NCBI GenBank assembly: GCA_009746045.1
Contig: RPFO01000528.1
Location: 25,894-89,893, forward strand
From: Mesostigma viride
Lineage: Eukaryota; Streptophyta; Mesostigmatophyceae; Mesostigmatales; Mesostigmataceae
Length of the DNA: 64,000 bases
Reading direction: 5' to 3'
The notes under the pieces are model-generated. The model saw nothing but the letters and a program-made list of their open reading frames with translations, ran no database searches and had not been told where the DNA came from. The first letter of the stretch is position 1; every line of letters begins with the position of its first letter. This document shows, piece by piece, positions 1 through 12,531 of this stretch. The position numbers and the translations under genes are program-made.

Positions 1-107
1 CATCTGCTTAAAAACAGCAGCCTCCTCCGCACGAAGCTCCTTCGCTGCCGCCTCCGTCTTCTTCTTCGCCTCCTCCTTCTGCTTCGCCACCGTCGTCTGA
101 TGGTGGC
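1..107 (-). other. Coding-like fragment at the window edge, unknown
   Basis: Read on the minus strand this stretch is open to the window edge and encodes a Lys/Glu/Ala-rich run (AKQKEEAKKKTEAAAKEL and onward) that would form a charged coiled coil. The C-terminal side lies outside the window. No start, stop or splice site can be fixed and no family is recognised. It could be an exon of a host gene or of a transposon protein. Composition alone supports it. Confidence 0.25.
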
Positions 108-552
108 GACCAAGACAGAGATAATAACCACTGCGTATTTACACAGTTCCGTGAATCTGATAATTCTTTACGAATCAACATAATGCATCATCGTTCAGGG
201 GTCATCATCTGACCCATTTCAAGCTGCGGAACCCAAAATTTACACCAAATGGCACGTTGACAGCCTTGACAGCCATATCTCGCTATGCGCGCGCGCAACG
301 GTAAAAAATGTTAGCAAAAGTCACGTGATGCACAGCCTGGCAACGTGGTATTCAGGCGGCTATGGCGCAATTATCCCACCAACCTATATGCATTTACGTT
401 CACATTGGGTCTGTCCCGAGTTGCCTGACCATGCTTACATCCGTACCCGATGGCGCAGCGCTCGCTTAATATTTTGCCACGTGGCGGCCGGGGTGCAAGT
501 GTATCCAAATGGATACACTTGACGGAGTATGGGATATATATATATATTATTA
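108..552. other. Spacer without recognised gene; TA tract at its end
   Basis: I see no supported gene here; the short ORFs show no domain. The last ~20 bases are a (TA)n tract at 533-549 that directly precedes the 5' break of LINE copy A. This is the same kind of target as for the other copies of that family. Confidence 0.5.
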
Positions 553-1694
553 GGCCATCCAGGAGGCCTATGCTGAGATCCAGCAGGCCTGTTCTCCCGT
601 CCGTGCCGCTCAGGCGGTACAGCGCCACCTCCCTCGCGGCACTCCCTCGGTCGCCTCCGTTCAATCTCCCGCCGCATTCCCTGCTCGCGTCATCGATAAA
701 CACCAGAAAACCTACGCGGGTATTCTGCACACGGCTGATTGGATGGCTCTTTTCGCGGACCTCAACGCCCAGGGACGTGCGTGGCTGTTCTCGCTTTCCT
801 TGCGGAGTGTGGGCTCGGCGTACCTTCGTGCTCTTCCCATGGCCCCCCATTCGCCTTGGCTCCCAGCCACTACTCGGTGGCGCTCCGGCACCAGCTATTT
901 GCCCCGCAGCCTCTTGTTCCGGCCGGGCGGCCTTGTGGTAGCTGTGGGCAGCCGCTGGATCCCACGGGGACTCACTACCTTGCCTGCATGGGGGGCCAAC
1001 AGAATCAGAATTGGTATTTGTATTTGCACACTGTCCTCCTGACGGTGGTGCTCGCCATGATTCGGTCGGTTTTCCCCCACGCGAACATCCGGTCCGAGGA
1101 TGCGGATGGCGCTGCCTTCTATTCCCCCAACCACCGGCCTGACATCGTGGTGCTGGACTTTGAGGGGGGTGGCCGGCATCTGCTTATTGACGTTTCGGTG
1201 GCGCGGCCCTTGGCTCTTAGCCACGTGGCTGGGGCCTCCCTCACGGCAGGTTACACGGCGGACCGGGCGGAGCGGGCCAAGCTCCTGGCCTACGGCGACG
1301 TCGGGCACCATCGTGTGGTGCCCTTTGTCCTGGAGGAGTTTGGTGCCATGGGGCCCCTGACCTCCGCCTTCTTCAAGGAGTGTTGCCGGCTCCGGGAGGA
1401 CCGGCTGGACCTGGAGGGCCAGCGGGCCCCATGGTCGGCGCGGACCTGGACGTCATATTGGCGTCAGCGCTTGTCGGTGGCGCTGACTCGGGCCATGGCT
1501 GACATCATGCTCCGCCGTACGCGGGCTGATTTTGCGGTGCAGCAGGGCTATTAGGTTCCTCCCGTTAGGCGTTTCCATTGGTCTTATCGTAGTATAGAGC
1601 TTTGACATGGCTCTGTATATAGGTTTATAGCTGGGCGTTTGCTTTGGTTTGAGTGATTTCACTCTGCTGTAAGTAATTATAATTTTTTAATATA
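553..1694 (+). mobile_element. RLE LINE copy A, 5'-truncated
   Basis: This is the 3' third of a non-LTR retrotransposon on plus. It begins abruptly after a TA tract and ends in a ~140-bp 3' UTR that finishes in an A/T-rich tail running into another TA stretch (1686-1696). The 3' UTR is the reverse complement, nearly base for base, of the 3' ends of minus copies C to H, so all belong to one young family. Short 5'-truncated copies are the usual product of target-primed reverse transcription. The next element, B, starts immediately after it. Confidence 0.85.
563..1556 (+). pseudogene. C-terminal part of LINE polyprotein: CCHC knuckle and restriction-like endonuclease
   Basis: The fragment encodes the region after the RT: a spacer (AIQEAYAEIQQAC...), a zinc knuckle of form C-x2-C-x9-H-x3-C, then HRPDIVVLD and LLIDVSV, the spaced acidic motifs of the RLE that nicks target DNA in R2-like elements. 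It ends with a conserved basic tail (RRTRADF). A one-base loss in the C run near 845-850 breaks the frame between the spacer and the knuckle (copies D and F have seven C, this copy six). The RT is missing altogether. Family knowledge: RLE-type LINEs are often site-specific. Confidence 0.8.
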
Positions 1695-1696
1695 TA

Positions 1697-4600
1697 CATT
1701 CGGGCTTCCCACCCCCACATCACGGAGGCCGCCATGCGCGCCATGGACTGCTACCGCTGCCCGGCAGCCCATTGCCAGCGGATTTTTTCGATCCACGGGC
1801 GGTACCAGCATGAGCGGCAGTGCCGCCGCCAAACCCCCCAGAACGGCCTGCCCGGCGGCCCGGCGGCCGCACCGGCCTCCCGGTCCCGGGCGGCCCCTCG
1901 GTCGGCCCCTGCCCCTCCACCGGCATCGCAGGGTACGAGCGATCCGGGGGACCTCTCGGCAGGCTGGGCATTCCTGGCCACGCTCCCTTTTGCCGCCTGT
2001 GCGCGCAACCCTTGCATGACGCTCCCGGACGTCCCTCACCGCGCCCGGAGCTTGTTTACGCGCTGCGCCCTGCTTTCCCTGGCCCGGATGCATAGTCACC
2101 CTCTCGACGAACTCGGCCACAAGCTGTTTCTCGTCACCCCCCGGCTCCTCTTAGCGCCGTTGGAGCGGGGCGTGCGTGGCGTACAGGGTGCGGTCATCGC
2201 TCGCTGCCGGCGGTTCCTCCTCGGGGATTGGGAAGGGCTGTGGGCGCTGCAGCCTCCGGCCTCCACCCGGGTGTCGGGGGCCGCCTCCTTTGCCCGGGTG
2301 GAAGCTGACGTCATGCGGTTGGTGAAGGTAGGTGAATTGAGCCGGGCCATGCAAAAGCTTGAACTGACCGCGTTGGCTCCCTCCACTCCCCCGACCCTGC
2401 AGGCTTTGCGCGACCTTCACCCCGACGAACCGGCCTTTGCGGTGCCCGCCCCGGCCACCCCCCCGCCCCCGCCTATTGTCCTGGACCTGGACATCTTCAC
2501 GGCTGTGCTGAAGGATCTGCCGAACGCCTCCTCCACCGGCCCCTCAGGCTGGCGCTACGAGCACCTCTCCGTGATGGCGGGCCATGGCGGGGCGACCGCA
2601 CTCTTTGAGGCTGCCGCCGACTTGGCCGCGGGGTCCCTGGCCCCCGCGGCGCGCCCTTGGCTGGCTGGGGCACGCCTCATTGCCCTCCTGAAAGACGACG
2701 TCCCCCCGCCTGCTGGCCGCGTTCGTCCCATTGCTTGCGGCGAGGTCCTACGCAAGCTGGTGAGTAAGGTCATTTGTCGCCAAAAGGCCCCCGAGTTTCG
2801 CGCCTACTTCTGCCCCAACCGGAGTGATACTGAGGAGTCCGTCGCGGCCCAGCTTGGCGTCGCCACCAAAGGGGGCAGCGACATCATCGTGCACACAGTT
2901 CAGGCCTACCTCGAGACGCATCCGACCCATGTGGCGCTGAAGGTGGATTGCCACAATGCGTTCAATGCTGTCACCAAGGCTAGCATCTTTGAGGCCGTCG
3001 GCGAGGCGTTCCCTGACCTTCTTGCGTGGACAGCAGCCTGCTACGGCGAACCCACTCAACTCTCCTTCCTCATGGAGGATGGGACGTTCGCCGACATCGC
3101 TTCCCGCACGGGAACCCAGCAAGGTGACCCCCTCGGCCCCTTTTACCTGTCTGCCCCGCTGCACAAGGCTCTCCAAGGTGTCCACGCTGCGCACCCGGAT
3201 GTCGTGCTCCTCGCCTATATGGACGATATCCATGCCCTTGGCCCGGCCGACGCTGTGGTTGCCGCCCTGGCTGCCCTTGAAGTGGCCATGGCGGCCATCA
3301 ACCTTCGGCTCACCCTCCCCAAGTGTGCAGTCTTTTCGCCCCAGGGGGACTGCTCTGGCTTCCCCGCGGCTATCCCGGGGGCATTGGCGCGGGCGCGTGG
3401 TTTCTCGTGCCTGGGCGTCCCTGTGGGTGACCCTGACTACGTCGAAGAGGAGCTCCGGGCCACCGTGGAACAGCGCACCCATGTCCTCGAGACTTGGGCG
3501 CGCCTCAAGGACCCCCAGACCAAAGGGCTCCTCCTGTGGTTTTGCGCCCACCCGCGGGTGGTTCACTGGCTCCGTGGCGCTCCCCCCACTTGGTGCGGCT
3601 TGCCGCGGAAGGCCATGACGAGCGCATTCAGGCCGCCTTGCAGGTGCTCCTCCCCGGCCCTAGCCTGCCAGCTCACTCCATGCGCTTGGCCACCCTCCCC
3701 TGCCGCATGGGCGGGTGTGGGCTCACCCGCGCCGCCCGCCTCGCCCCCGCCGCCTTCCTTGGCTCTGTTGCTCAGGCCTGGGCGGAGATCCGCCGGTTGG
3801 TCCCCAGCGCCGTCAGCGCCATTCCCGACTTGGTCACCCCATCCCCCTTCCCCTTTGTGCAGGCTGTGCAGGATTCTTACCTCGGGATCCAGCAGGCTTG
3901 CGACCTCGTCCGCCCCGCTCAGGCCGTCCACCGTCGCCTGCCCCGGGGCACGCCCGGCGTGTCCACTGTCGTCAGTCCTAGTGTCTTCCCTGCCTGCGTT
4001 CATGAAAAACAACAAAAGACCTACGCGGGTATACTACACTGTGCCGACTGGATGGGTCTGCATGCGAGCTTGAACGATCAGGGGAAGGCTTGGCTTCACT
4101 CCGTTTCCCTTGAGGGGAGCGTGGGGTCCGCATTCCTGCGCGCCCTCCCCATGAGCCCTTTGTTCACACTGGTTCCGGCCCTTTACGCCATCGCTCTCCG
4201 CCACCAGCTCTTTGCCCCGCAACCTCTCATCACGGCGGGTGCGTCCTGCGGCAGCTGCGGGCTTGCTCTGGATACTACTGGGACGCACTACATCGCGTGC
4301 ATGGGTGGCCAGCAGAACCAGAACTGGTTCCTCTATCTCCATACCGCTCTCCTCCGGGTGGTGTGTGCCATGGTTCGGTCGGTCTTTCCCCACTCCACCA
4401 TCAAGTGCGAGGACGCGGATGGGGCCGCCCTCTACTCACCCAACCACCGCCCCGACATTACCGTGCTTGACTACGACGGGCAGGGTTGCCACCTGCTCAT
4501 CGATGTCTCCGTGGCTCGGCCGCTTTCCGGTCGCCACATCCTCCGGGCGGCTGTGGATGCCGGCGCTGCTGCCGCTGTGGCTGAGCGCGACAAGTTTGCC

Positions 4601-5083
4601 TCCTACGGCAATGTGGGGCCCCACCGGGTCATCCCCTTTGTCCTTGAGGAGTTCGGGGCCATGGGCCCCAAGACAGCGGAGTTTTTCCACGAGTGCTGCC
4701 AGCGCCGTGAAGACCGCCTCGACCTCGAGGGTCAGACCGCCCCGTGGTCGGCCCGCACGTGGTCCTCGTATTGGCGGCAGCGTCTGTCACTCGCCCTCAC
4801 TCGCACCGTGGCTGATGTGTTATTCCGCCGCACCCGGGCCGACTTTGTCGCGACCCATGCGGTCTAGATCCCTTCCAGGCCTGCATGGTGGGCCGGCAGC
4901 GCTGTTGCTGCGTGTAGTTTTGTGATGTATAGTTAGTTGTACCTTGTGCCGCTGGCGTGATCCTTGGATGTCTGTGTCAGATTACTATTAATTTCTTCAG
5001 GGTTATTCTCCCAGTTATCGGGTTTTTCCTTATGTTGCATGCCTATCTCACCTCCGTAATCTATCATTCTCAATGAATATATA
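1697..5083 (+). mobile_element. RLE LINE copy B, a divergent subfamily, nearly complete
   Basis: It starts right after the 3' end of copy A, within the zinc-finger coding part, and ends near 5083 in TA-rich DNA where copy C begins on the other strand. Its protein is clearly homologous to that of A and C-H but diverged, and its 3' UTR is unrelated to theirs. It is therefore a separate subfamily using the same kind of TA target. The last ~40 bases of its 3' UTR recur at 57291-57334. Confidence 0.85.
1734..4867 (+). pseudogene. LINE polyprotein: zinc finger, reverse transcriptase, CCHC, RLE (one frameshift)
   Basis: The N-terminus has a C2HC-type finger (CYRCPAAHCQRIFSIHGRYQH...C). The RT follows: STGPSGWRYEH, RPIACGEVLRKLVSK, the first catalytic Asp in KVDCHNAFN, RTGTQQGDPLGP, and the active-site box YMDD at about residues 495-498 (nt 3216-3227). 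Near 3575-3600, in a C run, the frame shifts and the protein continues in a second frame from about 3590 to the stop at 4867. That part carries the knuckle (nt ~4247-4300) and the endonuclease motifs HRPDITVLD and LLIDVSV (nt ~4438-4524). Apart from this single shift it is open. The element is truncated just before the finger, so any further N-terminal domain is lost. R2-like RLE LINE ancestry is inferred from the motifs. Confidence 0.85.
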
Positions 5084-7079
5084 TTAAAAATATAATTACT
5101 TACAGCAGAGTGAAATCACTCAAACCAAAGCAAACGCCCAGCTATAAACCTATATACAGAGCCATGTCAAAGCTCTATACTACGATAAGACCAATGGAAA
5201 CGCCTAACGGGAGGAACCTAATAGCCCTGCTGCACCGCAAAATCAGCCCGCGTACGGCGGAGCATGATGTCAGCCATGGCCCGAGTCAGCGCCACCGACA
5301 AGCGCTGACGCCAATATGACGTCCAGGTCCGCGCCGACCATGGGGCCCGCTGGCCCTCCAGGTCCAGCCGGTCCTCCCGGAGCCGGCAACACTCCTTGAA
5401 GAAGGCGGAGGTCAGGGGCCCCATGGCCCCAAACTCCTCCAGGACAAAGGGCACCACACGATGGTGCCCGACGTCGCCGTAGGCCAGGAGCTTGGCCCGC
5501 TCCGCCCGGTCCGCCGTGTAACCTGCCGTGAGGGAGGCCCCAGCCACGTGCATGCTAAGAGCCAAGGGCCGCGCCACCGAAACGTCGATAAGCAGATGCC
5601 GGCCACCCCCCTCAAAGTCCAGCACCACGATGTCAGGCCGGTGGTTGGGGGAATAGAAGGCAGCGCCATCCGCATCCTCGGACCGGATGTTCGCGTGGGG
5701 GAAAACCGACCGAATCATGGCGAGCACCACCGTCAGGAGGACAGTGTGCAAATACAAATACCAATTCTGATTCTGTTGGCCCCCCATGCAGGCAAGGTAG
5801 TGAGTCCCCGTGGGATCCAGCGGCTGCCCACAGCTACCGCAAGGCCGCCCGGCCGGAACAAGAGGCTGCGGGGCAAATAGCTGGTGCCGGAGCGCCACCG
5901 AGTAGTGGCTGGGAGCCAAGGCGAATGGGGGGCCATGGGAAGAGCACGAAGGTACGCCGAGCCCACACTCCGCAAGGAAAGCGAGAACAGCCACGCACGT
6001 CCCTGGGCGTTGAGGTCCGCGAAAAGAGCAATCCAATCAGCCGTGTGCAGAATACCCGCGTAGGTTTTCTGGTGTTTATCGATGACGCGAGCAGGGAATG
6101 CGGCGGGAGATTGAACGGAGGCGACCGAGGGAGTGCCGCGAGGGAGGTGGCGCTGTACCGCCTGAGCGGCACGGACGGGAGAACAGGCCTGCTGGATCTC
6201 AGCATAGGCCTCCTGGATGGCGGTGACGAAGGGCAAAGGGCTGCTGGGGTCCAGGAGGTCAGGCGCTGCCGTTGCCAAAAGGGGCAGGAGCCGGCAGCTT
6301 TCCGCCCACGACTGAGCGACGGAGCCCAAAAATGCTGCTGGGGCCAGCCGCCGCGGCACGAGTCAGACCACTGCCACCCATCCGTGCAGGCAGGGAGGCA
6401 ATGCGAATAGCATGTGGCGGGAGGTCGGGGCCCGGGACCAGCTGCGCCAAGGCCGACTGGATGCGTTCGTCGTGGTCCTCGGCGGCCAGCCGGACCTGAG
6501 CCGGAAGAGCGCCCCGGAGCCAGTGAACGACGCGAGGGTGAGCGCAAAACCACAGAAGCAGACCCTTGGTCTGCGAATCATGAAGGCGCGCAATCAAGGG
6601 CAGTACCTCAGTGCGTGCCTCGAGGGCGGCCCGCAGAGCATCGATGACAAACGCGGGGTCGCCAACCGGAACGCCGAGGACATCCAACCCATGGAGGCGC
6701 TCGTCCCGGCCCAAGAGCTGGGGCGGAAAGCCGGAGCAATCACCTTGGGGCGAGTACACCGCGCACTTGGCCAGGGTCAACTGGAGGTTGATGTCGGCCA
6801 CCGCCGGTCTGCAGTGCCAGCAGAGCCGCGGTGGTGTTCAGCACAGGGCCCAGAAGGTAGATATCATCCAAGTAGGCCTGAATAGCGACCGCCGGGTGGG
6901 CTGCATGGACCGCTTGGAGGCAACCCTGGAGGGGGGCGGCAAAGTACAGGGGTCCCAGGGGGTCCCCTTGCTGGGTGCCCGACCGCGACAGCAGGCCGCC
7001 GCGAGTGCCGTCCTCCATGATGTGAACCAGTTGGCCGGGCTGGCCGTAGCACACGGCTGTCCAAGCGTACAAGTCCTCG
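5084..7079 (-). mobile_element. RLE LINE copy C, 5'-truncated
   Basis: The 3' end lies at the left, in the TA tract it shares with the end of B, and the copy runs leftwards on minus from about the middle of the RT. At 7079 it breaks within the RT and is followed by a TA tract and the 3' end of copy D. It is nearly identical to copies D and E but lacks the ACGT insertion they carry at 8528-8531/17456-17459. It has a CATG-type change at about 5549-5554. Confidence 0.85.
5218..7072 (-). pseudogene. RT (C-terminal half), CCHC and RLE of copy C, frameshifted
   Basis: On minus the sequence begins at LYAWTAVCYGQPGQL, runs through SGTQQGDPLGP and the active-site box of the RT (AYLDD in this subfamily), then the spacer, knuckle and RLE, and stops at 5218. 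The frame changes at least three times (near 6790, 6290 and 5935), partly in homopolymers. No complete protein can be made. The motifs are as described for copy B, with YLDD replacing YMDD. Confidence 0.8.
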
Positions 7080-7220
7080 ATATATATTAAAAATATAATT
7101 ACTTACAACAGAGTGAAATCACTCAAACCAAAGCAAACGCCCATCTATAAACCTATATACAGAGCCATGTCAAAGCTCTATACTACGATAAGACCAATGG
7201 AAACGCCTAACGGGAGGAAC

Positions 7221-9182
7221 CTAATAGCCCTGCTGCACCGCAAAATCAGCCCGCGTACGGCGGAGCATGATGTCAGCCATGGCCCGAGTCAGCGCCACCG
7301 ACAAGCGCTGACGCCAATATGACGTCCAGGTCCGCGCCGACCATGGGGCCCGCTGGCCCTCCAGGTCCAGCCGGTCCTCCCGGAGCCGGCAACACTCCTT
7401 GAAGAAGGCGGAGGTCAGGGGCCCCATGGCCCCAAACTCCTCCAGGACAAAGGGCACCACACGATGGTGCCCGACGTCGCCGTAGGCCAGGAGCTTGGCC
7501 CGCTCCGCCCGGTCCGCCGTGTAACCTGCCGTGAGGGAGGCCCCAGCCACGTGGCTAAGAGCCAAGGGCCGCGCCACCGAAACGTCAATAAGCAGATGCC
7601 GGCCACCCCCCTCAAAGTCCAGCACCACGATGTCAGGCCGGTGGTTGGGGGAATAGAAGGCAGCGCCATCCGCATCCTCGGACCGGATGTTCGCGTGGGG
7701 GACTGAAGACTGACCGAATCATGGCGAGCACCACCGTCAGGAGGACAGTGTGCAAATACAAATACCAATTCTGATTCTGTTGGCCCCCCATGCAGGCAAG
7801 GTAGTGAGTCCCCGTGGGATCCAGCGGCTGCCCACAGCTACCGCAAGGCCGCCCGGCCGGAACAAGAGGCTGCGGGGCAAATAGCTGGTGCCGGAGCGCC
7901 ACCGAGTAGTGGCTGGGAGCCAAGGCGAATGGGGGGGCCATGGGAAGAGCACGAAGGTACGCCGAGCCCACACTCCGCAAGGAAAGCGAGAACAGCCACG
8001 CACGTCCCTGGGCGTTGAGGTCCGCGAAAAGAGCAATCCAATCAGCCGTGTGCAGAATACCCGCGTAGGTTTTCTGGTGTTTATCGATGACGCGAGCAGG
8101 GAATGCGGCGGGAGATTGAACGGAGGCGACCGAGGGAGTGCCGCGAGGGAGGTGGCGCTGTACCGCCTGAGCGGCACGGACGGGAGAACAGGCCTGCTGG
8201 ATCTCAGCATAGGCCTCCTGGATGGCGGTGACGAAGGGCAAAGGGCTGCTGGGGTCCAGGAGGTCAGGCGCTGCCGTTGCCAAAAGGGCAGGAGCCGGCA
8301 GCTTTCCGCCCACGACTGAGCGACGGAGCCCAAAAATGCTGCTGGGGCCAGCCGGGCGGCACGAGTCAGACCACTGCCACCCATCCGTGCAGGCAGGGAG
8401 GCAATGCGAATAGCATGTGGCGGGAGGTCGGGGCCCGGGACCAGCTGCGCCAAGGCCGACTGGATGCGTTCGTCGTGGCCCTCGGCGGCCAGCCGGACCT
8501 GAGCCGGAAGAGCGCCCCGGAGCCAGTACGTGAACGACGCGAGGGTGAGCGCAAAACCACAGAAGCAGACCCTTGGTCTGCGAATCATGAAGGCGCGCAA
8601 TCAAGGCCGGCAGTACCTCAGTGCGTGCCTCGAGGGCGGCCCGCAGAGCATCGATGACAAACGCGGGGTCGCCAACCGGAACGCCGAGGACATCCAACCC
8701 ATGGAGGCGCTCGTCCCGGCCCAAGAGCTGGGGCGGAAAGCCGGAGCAATCACCTTGGGGCGAGTACACCGCGCACTTGGCCAGGGTCAACTGGAGGTTG
8801 ATGTCGGCCACCGCGGTCTGCAGTGCCAGCAGAGCCGCGGTGGTGTCCGGCACAGGGCCCAGAAGGTAGATATCATCCAAGTAGGCCTGAATAGCGACCG
8901 CCGGGTGGGCAGCATGGACCGCTTGGAGGCAACCCTGGAGGGGGGCGGCAAAGTACAGGGGTCCCAGGGGGTCCCCTTGCTGGGTGCCCGACCGCGACAG
9001 CAGGCCGCCGCGAGTGCCGTCCTCCATGATGTGAACCAGTTGGCCGGGCTGGCCGTAGCACACGGCTGTCCAAGCGTACAAGTCCTCGAAGGACTCCATG
9101 ACGGCCGCAAACATGCTGGCGCGGGACAGACTGTTGAACGCGTTGTGGCAGTCGACCTTGACGACAGCGTGGGTGCATGCAT
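7221..9182 (-). pseudogene. 3' coding part of copy D: RT palm, CCHC, RLE
   Basis: On minus it starts just after the insertion at 9182 with THAVVKVDCHNAFN, which contains the first catalytic Asp of the RT. It then has the QQGDPLGP motif, the YLDD box, spacer, knuckle and RLE, and stops at 7221. From 9114 to 7633 it is almost open (493 residues from the first Met), helped by the seven-C version of the run near 7930. It is broken by an ACGT insertion at 8528-8531, which replaces the conserved HW before LRG, and by an extra tetranucleotide near 7702. Confidence 0.8.
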
Positions 9183-9189
9183 TAGGAAG

Positions 9190-9535
9190 TCGGAAAAAAT
9201 TCGTCCTGAGATATCTTGAGATTTTTCTGAGTTTTTTTGAGATTTACCTACACAAATCTTGAGAAATCCTGAGAAAACCCTGAGAAATCCTGAGATAAAT
9301 TTTGAATTTTCCTGAGATTGCCCTGATTTTTCCTGATTTTTTTTGTCTTCACAAAATCTGGTAAGTGCACACCTCGGGTCCTGAGATTTCTGGTGAAAAA
9401 CTCAGGTCTTGAGATTTTGACTTTGTAGTGAAAATCTCAGGACAAAATCTCAGGACAATCTCAGGACAAAAAAACGAGTAGAATCTCAAGAAAATCAAGA
9501 ACATGCACAGGCGAATTCTCCAGCCATTCTGGGAC
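9190..9535. repeat. Left subterminal repeat arm, CTGAGATTTTT type
   Basis: Degenerate copies of CTGAGATTTTT, CTCAGGA and their reverse complements fill this stretch. The matching array of the other end lies at about 13330-13705, mostly in inverted orientation, so the arms could fold on each other. Such arrays are where DNA transposases often bind; that role is inferred here. Confidence 0.6.
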
Positions 9536-10084
9536 AAAAAAATGGTGCTATCAGGGACCGTCAGAAATACAACAATGCAAGATGATTACAACAGGGGCAT
9601 GACTCACAATCAGTGCATTTATTACATTGATAAATATTATTTAAAAAATCTTTTATTCATAGGCAAAAAATAAATCACAACAAAAAGAGGATTGTTTCTT
9701 CATCGTTTGGCAGATCTTGTAGATCATTTGGTTCTTCATATACTCTGCCAAACTGTGCTTCGTTGCACATTTACCTGCACGCATAAACCAGGAAGGGGGA
9801 AAAACAGCATTAAACAGGACCATGATTAGAAACGCTGGGCTGCAGCATGTGCACATGTACACCTAACTAGACCAAAGGCATAGCAAACAACATCATGCTC
9901 GGCATAAAAAAAGATACTTCTGACTGGTACAAAACATTGAAAGGGTGACCCAAGTGAAAGCCTAGCACCGCCATTATTGAGATGTGCAAGACCAAGAAAC
10001 CACGACATTGCATATGACCGATGCATTGAAAAAGGGAAAACACGTTTATTAACTGTGAAGCTCCAGGATAACTAGACTAAATTT

Positions 10085-10680
10085 CTTCAGGGCAAGGGAC
10101 TAATTGAATTCAGCAAGCAAGCGTACATGCGCGCAAGGACGAGAGTGGCTAAATAAGGAAGCAAGGGCCTAACAAAGGAAGCAAGGGACTTATTAGATTC
10201 AGCAAGCAAGCAATTGCAAGCATGCAAGGAAGAGGGGCTAACAAAGGAAGCAAGGGCCTAACAAAGGAATCAGGGGACTGATTCCATTCAGCAAGTGGTC
10301 AAGCATGCAGGGAAGGAACGGCCTAACCAAGTAGGCAAGGTCATATCAAAGGAAGCAAGGCATTAATTAAATTCAGCAAGCATGCGAGGAAGAGTGGCTT
10401 ACAAAGGAAGCATGGGACTAAGAAAGGAAGCAAGGGACTAATTACATTCAGGAAGCACGCATGCAAGGAAGCAAGGGAATAAAGCAAGGAACTAATCAAA
10501 TTCAGCAAGCGGCTAAACAACCAAGCAAGGGCCTAATCAAGGAAGAAAGCAACCACGCAAAGAAGCAAGCAAGCACGCAAAGACGGAAACAAGCATGCAA
10601 GGAAGCAAGGGGTTTATCGAACTCAGCAAGCAAGCATGCAAGGAAGCAAGGAGCAAGTGAGGGACCAAGGGACTAATCAA
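10085..10680 (+). repeat. Degenerate tandem repeat of AAGGAAGCAAGGGACTAA type
   Basis: About 600 bases consist of imperfect units such as GCAAGGAAGCAAGGGACTAA and ATTCAGCAAGCAAGCATGC. An ORF in it (10461-10676) only reflects the repeat. The same tract recurs in the second block at about 21027-21620. Confidence 0.7.
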
Positions 10681-12289
10681 CTTTATGACACTTACCACGC
10701 AGAAGGGACAACCTCATGACCGCGGAGAAGATAACATTCCGTCCCTCCTGTTGCGATTGCAAAGGGGAGAAAGAATAGTAGTGATGTAAGGAATGAATTC
10801 CAGTGCAAAATTAGGAAAATACCTTCAATAACAAAGCTAGTAAGTAGGCAAGGTAATTAAAAAGTAGGTAGCAAACTGATGACAACATGCACATACTCAC
10901 GCATGGACCAACCAAGTTAGTATCTAATCTACTATGTGGCTTATGAGGAAGCACCATGAAACATTTGACCTTACTGGCTTCATCAGAACACGTCTAGATG
11001 CTTTTCCTTTGCAAAGATAGTCGCAATTGACGCTTGGGGCTTGCATGGGATTCAGGTCTGCATGGACGTGCTTTGACAACAAACGGGCATGTACGCACAA
11101 AAATGCCCAAGGACGGTACTTCATGATGGTCATCTTCATGAAATTGACCACGCATGTAAGAGGACAAGAAATCAAGTATTCAGAGTTCATGCTATACTAA
11201 GAAACCAGCTTTTGCTCAGAATGCCGCTTTTGCGGTCTATGGGCCTTCCAATGCAACCTGCCAAGCAATTCTCATAAGTATCCTTGCTCAGCTACGCAGT
11301 TGCTCATTTTCCCGGCTCCATTCCTCTTCGATCACAGCCTGTCCATGACGGCCTTGTAGGTTTTGGATAGCTCCAGAATCTCGCTCTGTTTATTCTCCGT
11401 TACTTATGTCACTCACCTGTCGTCGCTACTAGAACCGCTTCTAGTGCGGTTCTCGCTGCCACCCCTGCTGCCACACCTGCAGCGCTTGTTATTCGGTGGT
11501 TGCATTCATTGGTTACGTATGGAAATCGGTTGCCCCATCGCTCGAGCTAGCGTGTATGTGCCCTCACTGCCCGCTAGCCCCAGCACTGACTTGACTGCGA
11601 ACAACGGCTAGGGCTACGTCAAACGCGTTTTTTTGAATTTGCGCAAAAAAAAAGATTGCGACTAGGTCACATCCGTAGCCAGCGGCAGGCGGAATGTCTC
11701 GAGTGATTCCAGCCAAGCGATCTTCCGTATTGTCATGACATCTTACCTTTCCACTGGTTACTACTCGTCTCAAAGCCTTTTAGAACGGTCGGAGCCGCAA
11801 ACTGCCGATAAATTTACAGGTACAGTAACTAGTATTCACCAATGAAAGCCACAGGCATTTAAAAAACCGCCGTCCTGCCAGACCCTAGAAAACGCTTGGT
11901 CCTGCCTTTGCCGGACAACCATTGGAGCAGGTTATAAAGTGCGACAACGATTTCTGATTGTTGGCTGACAGACTGACAGCCGACAATTATTAACGCAAAG
12001 TCACTAAAGCAATTAGGCAGTGAGAACATTCTACAAAAGAGCTCTTAGTTCGGGCTTTATAGAAGTAGTACCTGCCTGTTAAAAATTGGAACAAGGATAC
12101 GGTTCCGGCATCCGTTTATTCCGAAGCCGGTACGGGCAAGGCTAGGGAACCGGCGTGGGAATAAACTGAACTGAACATAACTGAAATAAAGGCCGTTATG
12201 GTGCCGTGAAATAGCCGCATGACGACAGTGCCGTTCCAAACTTTCAACTTCGCGCCCTACCTCTCTTAACCGTTACCTGGTAGACCGTT

Positions 12290-12445
12290 GGTCCAACGAG
12301 CGAAAAATTTAGAAAGGTTGCGATTAGGCAACGCGACCTTGCACCTAGCCGCACCCATGAACGCCTTCAGCAGCCATGTTAGGCAACACAACCCTGCACC
12401 TAGCCGCACCATTCCATAAACGCCTTCATCAGCCATGTTAGGCCG
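12290..12445 (+). repeat. Two-copy ~75-bp tandem repeat
   Basis: Two imperfect copies share AGGCAAC, CTTGCACCTAGCCGCACC and ACGCCTTCA-CAGCCATGTTAGG. The second differs by small changes (CATTCCATAAACG for CATGAACG). No gene is associated. Confidence 0.55.
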
Positions 12446-12531
12446 GAATAGACACGGCATTTCCACTTTGGGTCTCGCACTAGTCAAGTCACTTGCTCAG
12501 ATAGTATATCACTAGCTCTGACCCGCCTTCA

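Noticed and set aside
325-522. 65-residue ORF before copy A
   Set aside because: No domain, no context, and on a strand with equal overlapping ORFs.
7701-7704. Extra tetranucleotide in copy D as a further palindromic footprint
   Set aside because: It reads GACTGA, where the middle is not the reverse complement of GA; kept only as an exception.
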